Notes: generated by a model from the sequence alone, not told the origin. A DNA stretch of 64,000 nucleotides from an uncultured Bacteroidales bacterium (GCA_944326355.1 CALVDO010000001.1:1-64000); one strand, 5' to 3'. Counted from the stretch's first letter, positions 28,781-37,704 are shown. Numbers and translations: made by a program.

Positions 28781-29881
28781 TCATTTCACCCTGATGGTGC
28801 GGCCTATCTTGAGAATGGTGTCCGGCGAGATGCCGTTGAGACGGCACAGGGCCGAGACTGTGGTGCCGTTGTTGGCGGCTATCCGGCCGAGAGTATCCCC
28901 CGACTTTATCGTATGATACCTCATGGCTGCCTTCTCCGCGTCTTCACGGCGGTCGTCCTCGGCATTCAGAATCTCATCCTCGAAATCCTGCTCATAGCTG
29001 CTGTACGGGCTGAAATACTTTTTCTTCAGCACAAAAAGACGGTACCTCAGATCCCCCGTCTCGAAATCTATGAGCCACTGCGGGTCGAAGGCGAAGCCGT
29101 TGTATCTCGTCTCGAAATGAAGATGCGGCCCTGTGGATCGGCCTGTGGAGCCTCCGTGGCCGATCACGTCCCCGGCATGAACCCAGTCCCCGGGCTTGAC
29201 GCTGCGCCGGGACAGATGCCCGTAGAATGTCTCCAGCCCGTTCTGATGTCTGATGACCACCAGATTGCCATAGCCGCCAGCATATCGCGACACCCTGACT
29301 TCCCCGTCAAAGGCCGCATATACGGGAGATCCAGTCGCCAGAGGCAGGTCTACCCCCTGATGGCGACGTCCTCTGCGGATGCCGAACTTTCCGCGCGGAT
29401 GCACCTCTCCGATGTACGGGCAGTGATACTGGCTGAGGCTGTCCACCACCCAAAGCGACCAGACGTCCTCAAGCGAGTCGAGTCCGACGCCGTAAGGATT
29501 GGTGCTGTATTCATCCCAATGCTCAGTGAAGACCTCCGACTGCATCATATAGCCGGCGTCCTTTATGTACTGCCACGTGTTGTCGCTGTAGAGCACAACC
29601 TTTATGTGCTCGTTGACCGTATCCAGAGTGTCCAGAGCCATCGCGTCCGTGTCCATCATGGACTTTACCGGCATCAGCGCCGGTCTCGGCACGATGAGCT
29701 CAGCCTCACGCCGAGTCAGAGGAAGCGTCCTCCGGCTCACGCTGAAGCCTCCGACGGTCTCCTCCCTGTCCTTCTCCGACTCCGACGAGCGGGAACTTTC
29801 CGTCTTCGCAGACGCCGCCATCGCAGAAAGAAGGAGAAATGCCGAAGACACCGCTGCGGCCACTGCTCTCATACTAACCAT
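28781..29881 (-). CDS. Secreted M23 metallopeptidase with C-terminal LysM domain
   Basis: A 366-residue peptidoglycan hydrolase-type protein. A signal peptide (AFLLLSAMAASA) is followed by ~130 residues of unassigned sequence, then the LytM/M23 domain with RHQGVDLPLATGS, ETFYGHLS and TGPHLHFE, supplying the zinc ligands HxxxD and HxH. A LysM peptidoglycan-binding domain (YHTIKSGDTLGRIAANNG) ends the protein. It likely cuts peptide cross-links or activates amidases in the periplasm. Whether translation begins at the first Met or at the fourth residue (MRAVAAAV) is undecided. Confidence 0.9.
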   Translation of the reverse strand: MVSMRAVAAAVSSAFLLLSAMAASAKTESSRSSESEKDREETVGGFSVSRRTLPLTRREAELIVPRPALMPVKSMMDTDAMALDTLDTVNEHIKVVLYSDNTWQYIKDAGYMMQSEVFTEHWDEYSTNPYGVGLDSLEDVWSLWVVDSLSQYHCPYIGEVHPRGKFGIRRGRRHQGVDLPLATGSPVYAAFDGEVRVSRYAGGYGNLVVIRHQNGLETFYGHLSRRSVKPGDWVHAGDVIGHGGSTGRSTGPHLHFETRYNGFAFDPQWLIDFETGDLRYRLFVLKKKYFSPYSSYEQDFEDEILNAEDDRREDAEKAAMRYHTIKSGDTLGRIAANNGTTVSALCRLNGISPDTILKIGRTIRVK

Positions 29882-29968
29882 AAATATATTTTTCTGACTT
29901 AAAAAATCATGCGGCCGGCCTGCCTGAGCAGAATGACCGGCAAGGCAACGCGGACTGACCTCCAGCCG

Positions 29969-31321
29969 CTATGCTCCAAAATGTTCAGTCAGGATTTTCC
30001 TGACCTGAGCCACCTTGTCATCCAGAAGCTCCTGCGACGAAGCCTCGCAGATGAAGCGCAGATAAGGCTCGGTGTTGGACGGCCTGATGTTGAACCACCA
30101 GAGCGGGAACTCCACCCTGTAGCCGTCGAAGTCCATATAGGCCGTGGCCTTCTCCTGCGCCATGAAATAGTCGCGCACGGCGTCCATCGCGCCCTGCTTG
30201 TCCTCTATGCGGAAATTGATCTCACCCGAGCTGCGGTACTTCGCTATGCCGGCGATGAGCGCGCTGAGGCTGACGCCCCTGCGCTTCATCTCCGCCACGA
30301 CATTGAGTATCAGTATCGAGGCGAGAAGACCGCTGTCCGAATAGAAGAAATCCCTGAAATAGTAGTGCCCGGCAAGCTCACCGCCATACACTCCGTCGAG
30401 CTCGCGGAGCTTGCGTGCCGCGAAGGCCCTTCCGACCTTCCAGGTGTGCATCTCAGCCCCCATAGGGACAAGATGCTCTCCCACCGCCTTTGAGCTCCTT
30501 ATGTCCTGAAGCACGATGCCCTTCTCGCCCTTCTTTTCGAAGAACCAGTGACCCAGGACGGCTATCATCAGGTCCGGAGAGATGAACTGTCCGTTCTCGT
30601 CCGTAAACGTCACCCTGTCCGCGTCTCCGTCGTAGATCACTCCCACATCCGCCCCAGTCCTTCTGACGAGGGCGCTCAGAGCCTCCACATTCTCGGGAAT
30701 GAGAGGATTGGGCTCGTGATTGGGAAATCTTCCGTCCATCTCTTCGAAGATGTACTCCGGAGCATCGCCGAAAATGTCCTTGGCATAGAGAGAGGCCATT
30801 CCGTTGGAGAGGTCCATCGCGATTTTCAGCCCCGAAAGGTCCTCCTTGTGTCCGAGCAGGAAATCGAGATACTCACGGCGGATGTCCATCTTCTCCACCT
30901 TTCCCTTCCTCTCGGCCGGAACGCACTTCCTGCCCTCGTCAATCCAGTCGCGGATCTGCCCCAGACCGTTGTCCAGGCCGACCGGGAGAGCATTCTCCCC
31001 CGACACCTTCATACCGTTGTAGCTGGCCGGATTATGCGATGCGGTTATCTGGACAGAAGCCTTGAAGCCATATCTCGCCGTGCCGAAATAGACCATCGGC
31101 GTCGTGCTCAGGCCGAGGTCGCAGACGTCTGCGCCCGCATCCGTGATGCCTTTTACAAGGCTGTCGTGTATCTCATCCGATGAGAGACGGCAGTCGCGGC
31201 CGACAAGCACTCTGTCAGCCTTCAGAAGCTCCGGGATGAAGAAGCCCACCTTGTAGGCCGTATCCCTGTCGAAGTCCACATTGTAGACTCCCCTGATGTC
31301 GTATGCGTGAAATGCGCCCAT
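29969..31321 (-). CDS. Phosphomannomutase/phosphoglucomutase
   Basis: A 450-residue alpha-D-phosphohexomutase that interconverts hexose 1- and 6-phosphates in the cytosol. The phosphoserine loop QITASHNPASYNGMK, the metal loop YDGDADRV, the sugar loop GGELAGHYYF and the phosphate-binding RPSNTEPYLR are all present. With manA elsewhere in the window it would supply mannose-1-phosphate for GDP-mannose or glucose-1-phosphate. Its start codon abuts the stop of the deformylase gene (31321/31322), so the two are coupled. Confidence 0.93.
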   Translation of the reverse strand: MGAFHAYDIRGVYNVDFDRDTAYKVGFFIPELLKADRVLVGRDCRLSSDEIHDSLVKGITDAGADVCDLGLSTTPMVYFGTARYGFKASVQITASHNPASYNGMKVSGENALPVGLDNGLGQIRDWIDEGRKCVPAERKGKVEKMDIRREYLDFLLGHKEDLSGLKIAMDLSNGMASLYAKDIFGDAPEYIFEEMDGRFPNHEPNPLIPENVEALSALVRRTGADVGVIYDGDADRVTFTDENGQFISPDLMIAVLGHWFFEKKGEKGIVLQDIRSSKAVGEHLVPMGAEMHTWKVGRAFAARKLRELDGVYGGELAGHYYFRDFFYSDSGLLASILILNVVAEMKRRGVSLSALIAGIAKYRSSGEINFRIEDKQGAMDAVRDYFMAQEKATAYMDFDGYRVEFPLWWFNIRPSNTEPYLRFICEASSQELLDDKVAQVRKILTEHFGA

Positions 31322-31873
31322 TCAGCCTTTGGTCTTATATCGAGTTGACACTTTCCCCTTTGAGATACCCTGAAGCTTTCTGGATATGAGCTTCTTGCGC
31401 ACCGGGGCCACCCTTTCGACGAAAAGATGCCCGTCGAGATGGTCCATCTCATGCTGGATCATCCTGCAGGCAAACCTGTCGAACTCCTCCACATGCTTCT
31501 CGAGATTCTCGTCGTAGTATTCGACCTTTATCTTCGCAGGCCTGCGCACATCGGCATATATCCCCGGCACGCTCAGACACCCCTCCGAATACTCACGCGT
31601 CTCATCGCTCGCCTCCAGCAGCACCGGATTGATCATCGTGCGGCGGAAGCCTTTGAGATAGTCGTAGGTCTCCGACACCACGTCTCCGTCGACTATTATC
31701 ACCCTCTTCGACACCCCGACCTGCGGAGCAGCAAGCCCGCAGCCGTCAGCCGAAGCCAGAGTCTCCTTCATGTCGCTGACCAGTGCCGCCAGAGCCTCCC
31801 TGTCCGAGAGATCCGCAGCCTCAGCCTCTTTTTTCAGTATTTCAGTACCGTACAGATAAATTGGCAATACCAT
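31322..31873 (-). CDS. def: Peptide deformylase
   Basis: A 183-residue iron enzyme that removes the formyl group from nascent N-terminal Met. All three motifs are present: GCGLAAPQVG, EGCLSVPG and QHEMDHLDG, the last two giving the Cys and two His metal ligands. It lies 16 bp after ruvX on the minus strand and directly before the phosphohexomutase, in one compact operon. Confidence 0.97.
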   Translation of the reverse strand: MVLPIYLYGTEILKKEAEAADLSDREALAALVSDMKETLASADGCGLAAPQVGVSKRVIIVDGDVVSETYDYLKGFRRTMINPVLLEASDETREYSEGCLSVPGIYADVRRPAKIKVEYYDENLEKHVEEFDRFACRMIQHEMDHLDGHLFVERVAPVRKKLISRKLQGISKGKVSTRYKTKG

Positions 31874-31889
31874 ATTCCGTGATGATTTT

Positions 31890-32387
31890 TCAGCGCCTTC
31901 TTCTCTTTTTTCCCGTCACTTTATCTGACAGAGAATCAGGCACAAACTGATTTGAAACTACAAAATTCGTACCACCTGCGCGGCGGTCGAGCCAGCCCTG
32001 CAGGATGATGGCGGCGCTTATCCTGTCGACCGAAGCCTTGTCACGCCGTTCCGAGGCCTTCATCCCCCCGTCGATCATTGCCCTGTGGGCCAGCACCGAA
32101 GTGAAGCGCTCGTCCTCCGTCTCAATCGGAATCTCCGGAAAAGCGGCAGCAAGCTTCTTCAGAAAGACGTTTACGTCGGCAGCAGCCTCGGAAGGCGTCC
32201 CGTCCATGTTCACGGGCCACCCCACCACAAAAGTGACGACGCGCTCTTTTTCGCAATAAGATTTGAGATATTCTATTATCTTTGCAGAATGGACCGTCTC
32301 CAGCGCGGACGCGAAGATCCCGAGCGGGTCGCTCACTGCGACGCCCGTCCTCTTCCGTCCGTAGTCTATTCCTATGATTCTGTCCAT
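31890..32387 (-). CDS. ruvX: Putative pre-16S rRNA nuclease / Holliday junction resolvase-like protein
   Basis: A 165-residue RNase H-fold protein of the YqgF family. Motifs are RIIGIDYGRKRTGVAVSD at the N-terminus, VVGWPVNMDGTPS, EDERFTS and the final DRISAAIILQGWL with the catalytic Asp. In E. coli the homologue matures the 16S rRNA 5' end. The ATG at 32387 is used; the 82 codons upstream run through two promoter boxes and the opposite gene. Two -7 boxes lie just upstream. Confidence 0.92.
   Translation of the reverse strand: MDRIIGIDYGRKRTGVAVSDPLGIFASALETVHSAKIIEYLKSYCEKERVVTFVVGWPVNMDGTPSEAAADVNVFLKKLAAAFPEIPIETEDERFTSVLAHRAMIDGGMKASERRDKASVDRISAAIILQGWLDRRAGGTNFVVSNQFVPDSLSDKVTGKKRRRR
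32277..32284 (+). promoter_or_regulatory. Possible -7 box for the rightward M23-dxr-rseP operon
   Basis: TATCTTTG matches TAnnTTTG exactly and lies 156 bp before the M23 gene start, inside ruvX. No proper -33 element is seen, so this is only a candidate. Confidence 0.3.
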
Positions 32388-32398
32388 GATCCGGGGCA

Positions 32399-32430
32399 CA
32401 AAGATAACACTGAATCCGGGTGCAAAGGTA
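32399..32430 (-). promoter_or_regulatory. Two tandem -7 boxes for the ruvX-def operon
   Basis: On the minus strand TACCTTTG (32423-32430) and TATCTTTG (32399-32406) both match TAnnTTTG exactly. The nearer one would start transcription only a few bases before the ruvX ATG at 32387. They lie in the 52-bp gap between the divergent ruvX and M23 genes. Confidence 0.5.
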
Positions 32431-32439
32431 ACATTAAAT

Positions 32440-33288
32440 ATGGCACGGCAAAAAAAAGAGAAAAGGAAGACGACGAGATTCAGGCTTTCCGTTCTGGACG
32501 CACAGACGCACGAAAGGCTGTGGAACATGACTTTCAGCCGGACGAACTTCATCATCACGGCCGTCTCCGTCGTCATCGTCTTCGCCCTGGCCGTCTTCGC
32601 CATCACCGCCTTCACCCCTCTCAGGACATTCATCCCCGGCTATCCTGACGCCCACAGCAAGAGGGCCGCAATCCAGAACGCGATGAAAATCGACTCTCTC
32701 GAAGCAGTGGTCAAGACATGGAAGCTGTACGCCGAGAACTTCAGCCGCGTGCTCGACGGAAAGACCCCCATCGACATAGACAGCCTTCTGAGCAGCCGCC
32801 CGGGAGAAGACGTGCTGAAAAGCGCCGAACCGGGAGAGAAGGACTCGATGCTCAGGCAGAACGTGCTCAACGAGGAGAAGTTCGACCTCTCCGGCGATGC
32901 GGGAAGAACCCTGCCCATCGAGGGAATGCACTTCTTCGTGCCTCTCAAGGGCGTCATATCGCAGGGCTACGACAAGATACTCCACCCGTATGTGGACATC
33001 ACCGCCCCGGCCAACTCGATGGTGATGTCGGTGCTGGACGGCACAGTGATCTTCGCGGGATGGAACGACGAGGCCGGCTACACTATCCAGATACAGCACG
33101 ACAACGACATAGTGTCCACCTACAAGCACAATCAGAGGCTGCTCAAGAAGACCGGAGAGAAAGTCTCCGCAGGCTCTCCCATTGCGCTCGTGGGCAACAC
33201 CGGATCGCTCAGCACGGGAGACCACCTGCACTTCGAGCTATGGTACAGAGGAGAGGCTGTCGACCCGACAAAATACATTAATTTCTGA
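32440..33288 (+). CDS. M23-family peptidase with N-terminal membrane anchor
   Basis: A 282-residue protein. A Lys/Arg-rich cytosolic start (ARQKKEKRKTTRF) and one membrane helix (FIITAVSVVIVFALAVFAI) are followed by a coiled-coil-like stretch and a LytM domain. The canonical HxxxD reads HPYVDIT and the HxH reads DHLHFELWY, so at least part of the zinc site remains. Members with this layout act as cell-wall hydrolases or as scaffolds during division. The ATG at 32440 is chosen because it opens the basic anchor. Its stop overlaps the dxr start (ATGA). Confidence 0.88.
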   Translation: MARQKKEKRKTTRFRLSVLDAQTHERLWNMTFSRTNFIITAVSVVIVFALAVFAITAFTPLRTFIPGYPDAHSKRAAIQNAMKIDSLEAVVKTWKLYAENFSRVLDGKTPIDIDSLLSSRPGEDVLKSAEPGEKDSMLRQNVLNEEKFDLSGDAGRTLPIEGMHFFVPLKGVISQGYDKILHPYVDITAPANSMVMSVLDGTVIFAGWNDEAGYTIQIQHDNDIVSTYKHNQRLLKKTGEKVSAGSPIALVGNTGSLSTGDHLHFELWYRGEAVDPTKYINF

Positions 33289-34454
33289 TGGAAAAACGGC
33301 ACATTGCAATACTCGGCTCTACTGGCTCCATCGGGAGACAGGCCCTGGACGTCGTGAGACAGCACCGGGACATGTTTGAAGTGGAGCTGCTCACGGCCAA
33401 CGAAAACAGCGGACTGCTGATACGGCAGGCTCTGGAGTTCAACGCCAACTGCGCGGTCATCTGCAACAGCGCCAAGTACGACGAGGTGGCCCGGGCCCTG
33501 CAGCCCCATTATATAAAGGTGTTCGCCGGGATGGACTCGGTATGCGACCTCGTGGGAGGGGACAACATCGACATCGTCCTCACCGCGATGGTGGGCTTCA
33601 GCGGACTGAGGTCGACCGTGGCAGCGCTCAAGGCGGGAAAGACGGTGGCCCTCGCCAACAAGGAGACCCTCGTCGCCGCCGGGAAGACCGTCATGGAGCT
33701 CTCCCGCAGGCACAACGCCGCGATTCTTCCGGTGGACTCGGAACACTCTGCCATCTTCCAGTGCCTCCACTGCTCGCACGGCGCTCCGCTCGAGAGAATC
33801 CACCTCACGGCCTCCGGAGGCCCGTTCCGCACATGGGAGAAGGACAGGATCGCCGCCGCCACGAGGGAGCAGGCGCTGAAGCACCCGAAGTGGAACATGG
33901 GCAGCAAGATAACCATCGACTCCGCCACCATGATGAACAAGGGACTGGAGATCATCGAGGCCAAGTGGCTCTTCGGAGTCGGCACAGAGAAAATAAGCGT
34001 CATCGTGCATCCGCAGTCCGTGATCCATTCGATGGTGGAATATGCGGACGGGGCAGTCATCGCCCAGCTCGGATGTCCGGACATGAGAGTGCCCATCCAG
34101 TACGCCCTGTGCTACCCGTCCCGCCTGCCGCTTGAGGGAGAGAGGCTTGACTTCGCCGCCCTCGGCTCGCTGACGTTCGAGAAGCCGGACGAAGAGAGGT
34201 TCCCGGCGCTGGCCCTCGCGAAGGAGGCCGCGGAGAAGGGGGGCAACCTGCCGTGCATAATGAACGCCGCGAATGAAGTCGCCGTAGCCGCATACCTTCA
34301 GGACAGGGTCAGCTTCTACGGGATCACAGACGTGGTGGAGAAGTGCATGAACGCCGTGGACTTCATCCCCGACCCGGACATCGACGGGATATTCGCCACA
34401 GACCGCGCCGCAGCGGCCAGAGCGGAAGAGATGATCTTCGGGAAAACCTCCTGA
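33288..34454 (+). CDS. dxr: 1-deoxy-D-xylulose 5-phosphate reductoisomerase
   Basis: A 388-residue NADPH-dependent enzyme that makes 2-C-methyl-D-erythritol 4-phosphate in the non-mevalonate isoprenoid pathway. The NADPH site ILGSTGSIGRQALDVV, the metal-binding PVDSEHSAIFQ, the LTASGGPFR loop and the HPKWNMGSKITIDSATMMNK segment are complete. It overlaps the M23 gene by one base in an ATGA arrangement and is followed by rseP after a 98-bp gap, an order common in Bacteroidota. Confidence 0.97.
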   Translation: MEKRHIAILGSTGSIGRQALDVVRQHRDMFEVELLTANENSGLLIRQALEFNANCAVICNSAKYDEVARALQPHYIKVFAGMDSVCDLVGGDNIDIVLTAMVGFSGLRSTVAALKAGKTVALANKETLVAAGKTVMELSRRHNAAILPVDSEHSAIFQCLHCSHGAPLERIHLTASGGPFRTWEKDRIAAATREQALKHPKWNMGSKITIDSATMMNKGLEIIEAKWLFGVGTEKISVIVHPQSVIHSMVEYADGAVIAQLGCPDMRVPIQYALCYPSRLPLEGERLDFAALGSLTFEKPDEERFPALALAKEAAEKGGNLPCIMNAANEVAVAAYLQDRVSFYGITDVVEKCMNAVDFIPDPDIDGIFATDRAAAARAEEMIFGKTS

Positions 34455-34552
34455 GAAAAAGGCACGGACTCTGAGAAAGTCCCAGATTGGGAGACAAGTC
34501 CGGAAGGCGTCCGCCGAAACAACACTATACAAAAGACACCGCATTTGAAGAA

Positions 34553-35860
34553 ATGGAGATATTGCTGAAGATAGTACAGGTGCTGCTGGCACTTTCCGTT
34601 CTCATAATAGTTCACGAGCTCGGGCACTTCGCCTTCGCGAGGATGTTCGGCATAAGGGTGGAGAAATTCTACCTCTTCTTCGACGTGAACGGCTTTGCCC
34701 TCTTCAGGTTCAGGCCCAAGAACTCAAGCACCGAATACGGCATCGGATGGCTTCCGCTGGGAGGCTACTGCAAGATAGCCGGAATGATAGACGAATCCTT
34801 CGACACCGAACAGATGAAGAAGGAGCCCGCCCCGGACGAGTTCAGGAGCAGGCCGGCATGGCAGAGATTCCTTGTGATGGCCGGAGGCGCCCTGTTCAAC
34901 TTCATCTTCGCCATCATCGTCTACGCGGGCATCCTCGCCGGATGGGGCGAAAGCTATGTCAGCAACGACGGCAACAGTATCTATGTCAACGAGCTGTCCT
35001 ACGACATGGGATTCCGCACCGGAGACAGGATTCTGAGCTTCGACGACTACGTGCCCGAAAAGTTCGCGATGCTTCAGGCCGACCTTGCACGCCAGAACGC
35101 CGCCAAGGCCACTGTGCTCAGGGACGGGGACACCCTTGACATCTACATCGACCGCAACAGGATAGGAGAAGTGCTCAACACCCCCGGAATGTTCGGCCTC
35201 GCGGTGCCGTTCGTCATCGACACCATCCCTCCGACATCCCGCAACAGCGGATGCGGACTCACGCGAGACGACAGGATAATCAGCATCGAGGGCACTCCGA
35301 TAAGATATGTGCAGGACTCGCGTGAGATACTGAAGTCATACAAGGACACCACTGTGGCTGTGACCGCAGTGAGAGGAGCGGACACCCTGGAGATGATGAT
35401 GCAGGTGGACACCGCCGGACTGCTCGGCATCTACACCCAGATTCCCGGCGTGAAGACGAGGGAGTACAACGCCGTCTCGGCAATACCTGCCGGAGTGAAG
35501 CTCGCCTTCTCGACCATAGGCGGCTATGTCCAGGACCTGAAGCTGGTTTTCACGCCGAAGACCGAGGCCTACAAGTCGGTGGGCAGCTTCATCGCGATGG
35601 GAGAGGTCTTTCCGGGACAGTGGGACTGGTACGCCTTCATCAACCTTCTCGCCCTCTTCTCGATCATGCTCGGAGTGATGAACCTCATCCCCGTGCCGCC
35701 TTTCGACGGAGGCCATATAGTCATCACCCTCTTCGAGATGATCACCGGAAGGAAGCCGGGCGACAAGTTCCTGATTGTCGCACAGGGCATAGGAATGATC
35801 CTGCTCTTCGGACTCATGATGCTCGCGATAGGCAACGACATCACCAGACTGATGCGATGA
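34553..35860 (+). CDS. rseP: RseP-like site-2 metalloprotease
   Basis: A 435-residue inner-membrane zinc protease that cleaves proteins within the membrane. The catalytic HELGH lies in the first helix (LIIVHELGHFAFA), two PDZ-like regions follow in the periplasmic loop, and the second metal site is in NLIPVPPFDGGH near the C-terminus. The ATG at 34553 is preferred because it starts 20 residues before HELGH, the family norm; the ORF's earlier codons have no matching sequence. It follows dxr, a typical pairing. Confidence 0.94.
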   Translation: MEILLKIVQVLLALSVLIIVHELGHFAFARMFGIRVEKFYLFFDVNGFALFRFRPKNSSTEYGIGWLPLGGYCKIAGMIDESFDTEQMKKEPAPDEFRSRPAWQRFLVMAGGALFNFIFAIIVYAGILAGWGESYVSNDGNSIYVNELSYDMGFRTGDRILSFDDYVPEKFAMLQADLARQNAAKATVLRDGDTLDIYIDRNRIGEVLNTPGMFGLAVPFVIDTIPPTSRNSGCGLTRDDRIISIEGTPIRYVQDSREILKSYKDTTVAVTAVRGADTLEMMMQVDTAGLLGIYTQIPGVKTREYNAVSAIPAGVKLAFSTIGGYVQDLKLVFTPKTEAYKSVGSFIAMGEVFPGQWDWYAFINLLALFSIMLGVMNLIPVPPFDGGHIVITLFEMITGRKPGDKFLIVAQGIGMILLFGLMMLAIGNDITRLMR

Positions 35861-35915
35861 GCCGGACATCCGGGACATACCCAATGAAACAAATAACACT
35901 CAACACTTTATAATC

Positions 35916-36929
35916 ATGAAAAGCATAAGGAATCTGCTCTCGTTCATAATTGCCGCCGTGGCGCTGTCTCTGCTGACCGCCTGCGGAGGGGGCTCAGACA
36001 AGGCACTCCTGCCGAATGTCAGCGGAAAGGCAGGCGAAATCATAGTGGTGATCAACAAAGGAGACTGGGAAGGCACGCTCGGAAACGAGATCCGGGGGCT
36101 GCTCGCCAGCGACTGCCCGTTCCTGCCGCAGAGAGAGCCGCTCTACACTCTCGTGTCGGTGCCGCCATCCGCATTCACCAACATCTTTCAGATACACAGG
36201 AACATACTCATCGTCAACATCGACTCCAAGGTGACCGAGCCGGGGGTGATCTACAAGTCCAACCAATGGGCGCAGCCGCAGTGCGTGGTACTCATCAACG
36301 CGCCTGAAAGCGAAAAGGCCGGCGAACTCCTCAACGACAACTCGTCCACCATCCTCAACGCCTTCGAACAGGCAGAGCGGGACAGGGTCATCAGCAACTG
36401 TAAGCAATACGAGGCGTCAAGCATCCGGCCGGCCGTCAACAAGGTCTTCGGCGGATCGCCTTATTTCCCGACCGGATACAACCTCAAGAAGCAGACGGAC
36501 GACTTCTTCTGGATCGGCTACGACACGCAGTACACCATTCAGGGCGTCTTCGTGTACAGATACCCGGTCGAGGGGAACGATCTCACCCTCGACAACATCA
36601 TCAGCAGAAGGAACGAGATGCTCAAGAACAATGTGCCGGGAATGTTCGAGAACACCTACATGACCACAGCCGAAGCCGTGACGCCCAACCTCGAGTACAT
36701 CAAGTACAAAAACAGGGAGTTCGCCCAGGTGAGAGGCTTCTGGGAAGTCCACAACGACTACATGGGCGGCCCGTTCATCTCCCACTCGTTCTACAGCAGG
36801 GACGGAAAGGAGGTGATAGTTCTCGAAGCGTTCGTCTACGCCCCGAAATACGACAAGAGAAACTATCTCAGACAGGTTGAATCCATAATATACTCGTTCC
36901 AGTGGGAGGACGAACAGGAAAAAAGATAA
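35916..36929 (+). CDS. DUF4837-family lipoprotein
   Basis: A 337-residue exported lipoprotein, with signal MKSIRNLLSFIIAAVALSLL and the lipobox LLTAC followed by Gly/Ser. The body matches DUF4837, a Bacteroidota family of unknown function with conserved segments such as the one around IIVVINKGDWEG and PYFPTGYNLKKQ. It sits 55 bp after rseP at the end of the M23-dxr-rseP group and just before the tRNA-Glu promoter. No enzymatic motif is visible. Confidence 0.82.
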   Translation: MKSIRNLLSFIIAAVALSLLTACGGGSDKALLPNVSGKAGEIIVVINKGDWEGTLGNEIRGLLASDCPFLPQREPLYTLVSVPPSAFTNIFQIHRNILIVNIDSKVTEPGVIYKSNQWAQPQCVVLINAPESEKAGELLNDNSSTILNAFEQAERDRVISNCKQYEASSIRPAVNKVFGGSPYFPTGYNLKKQTDDFFWIGYDTQYTIQGVFVYRYPVEGNDLTLDNIISRRNEMLKNNVPGMFENTYMTTAEAVTPNLEYIKYKNREFAQVRGFWEVHNDYMGGPFISHSFYSRDGKEVIVLEAFVYAPKYDKRNYLRQVESIIYSFQWEDEQEKR

Positions 36930-36935
36930 AAATAT

Positions 36936-36966
36936 TTTGCCGTAAGGAAATTATTTTATACCTTTG
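36936..36966 (+). promoter_or_regulatory. Consensus Bacteroidota promoter of tRNA-Glu and rpsT
   Basis: TTTG at 36936-36939 and TACCTTTG at 36959-36966 are separated by exactly 19 bp, a full match to the Bacteroidota -33/-7 consensus. Transcription would begin about 20-25 bp before the tRNA-Glu gene. Confidence 0.8.
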
Positions 36967-36995
36967 CACTCCCATTTGGTAAGAATGGCGCGTAG

Positions 36996-37067
36996 GGTGG
37001 GTTCGTATAACGGCTAGTACTCAAGATTTTCATTCTTGCAATAGGGGTTCGATTCCCCTACCCACTA
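36996..37067 (+). tRNA. tRNA-Glu (TTC)
   Basis: A full cloverleaf folds: acceptor ggtgggt / acccact with discriminator A, anticodon arm caaga-ttttcat-tcttg with anticodon TTC, and T arm agggg-ttcgatt-cccct. No CCA is encoded. It is the first gene after the consensus promoter. Confidence 0.93.
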
Positions 37068-37089
37068 CAGAAATATAAAAATGTAAAGT

Positions 37090-37344
37090 ATGGCAAATCA
37101 CGCATCAGCTGACAAGCGTTATCGCCAGAGCGAGAGACGCAGACTGCATAACAAGTATTATGCGAAGACTACAAGGAACGCGATCCGCGCCTTGAGAAAC
37201 ACTACAGACAAGAGCACCGCAGAGGCCAACGCTCCTAAGGTTTACTCAATGATCGACAAGCTCGCAAAGATCGGAGTCATCCACAAGAACAAGGCAGCCA
37301 ACCTCAAGAGCGGCATAGCGATATACATTAACAAGCTTTCATAA
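37090..37344 (+). CDS. rpsT: 30S ribosomal protein S20
   Basis: An 84-residue basic protein that binds 16S rRNA. It has the family's N-terminal [18 protein letters not shown] pattern and the central [12 protein letters not shown] and C-terminal [13 protein letters not shown] segments. It lies 22 bp after tRNA-Glu and shares its promoter; an intrinsic terminator follows. Confidence 0.96.
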   Translation: MANHASADKRYRQSERRRLHNKYYAKTTRNAIRALRNTTDKSTAEANAPKVYSMIDKLAKIGVIHKNKAANLKSGIAIYINKLS

Positions 37345-37380
37345 AGGAAAGTAGCCCTAAAGGTTTTCTTATAGCTGTGA

Positions 37381-37411
37381 AAGAAGCAGTCAACAGGGCT
37401 GCTTCTTTTTC
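37381..37411 (+). terminator. Rho-independent terminator after rpsT
   Basis: A perfect 7-bp stem gaagcag / ctgcttc with a 9-base loop is followed by five T, and preceded by a matching A run. It lies between rpsT and tRNA-Pro. Confidence 0.85.
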
Positions 37412-37422
37412 ATAAGAGATTC

Positions 37423-37495
37423 GGGATGTAGCGCAGTTGGTAGCGCACTACGTTCGGGACGTAGGGGTCGGGCGTTCGAGTCGCCTCATCCCGAC
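37423..37495 (+). tRNA. tRNA-Pro (CGG)
   Basis: Acceptor cgggatg / catcccg with discriminator A, anticodon arm ctacg-ttcggga-cgtag with anticodon CGG, and T arm gggcg-ttcgagt-cgcct. No CCA is encoded. The accessory region starts directly after its terminator, a usual place for inserted DNA. Confidence 0.93.
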
Positions 37496-37497
37496 AG

Positions 37498-37540
37498 AAA
37501 GGCTGGAGCAGAATCATCTGCCTCAGCCTTTCTTTTTTTC
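37498..37540 (+). terminator. Rho-independent terminator after tRNA-Pro
   Basis: Outer stem aaggctg / cagcctt with an inner gcaga / tctgc helix is followed by a run of seven T. It ends the tRNA-Pro transcript. Confidence 0.8.
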
Positions 37541-37616
37541 TGCATACCGCAGCTTTTTGTGACATATTTTCACCTCAGACAGGACAATCAGAACATTTTT
37601 TACCTATATTTGACCT

Positions 37617-37704
37617 GACAAACCTTCAACCATTTGAACAGACAAACCTTCAACCATTTGAACAGACAAACCTTCAACCATTTGAACAGACAAACCTTCA
37701 ACCA
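37617..37704. repeat. 24-bp tandem repeat, 3.7 copies
   Basis: Three identical copies of gacaaaccttcaaccatttg plus aaca (24 bp) start at 37617, 37641 and 37665, and the first 16 bases of a fourth start at 37689. The copies abut without spacers. The unit is eight codons long, so it stays open in several frames. It lies in a 397-bp stretch (37496-37892) that otherwise holds only a terminator and gene remnants. Confidence 0.9.

Noticed and set aside
27545..29902. 785-residue plus-strand frame opposite trkA and the M23 gene
   Set aside because: No recognisable domain; it spans two real genes and their intergenic gap.
34467..34483. Terminator between dxr and rseP
   Set aside because: A 5-bp ggact/agtcc stem without a T run is too weak, and the two genes are usually co-transcribed.
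33132..34592. 486-residue minus-strand frame opposite dxr
   Set aside because: dxr is complete with all motifs; the antisense frame has no family features.
37617..37704. CRISPR array
   Set aside because: The repeats abut with no spacers and no cas gene is nearby; it is a plain tandem repeat.
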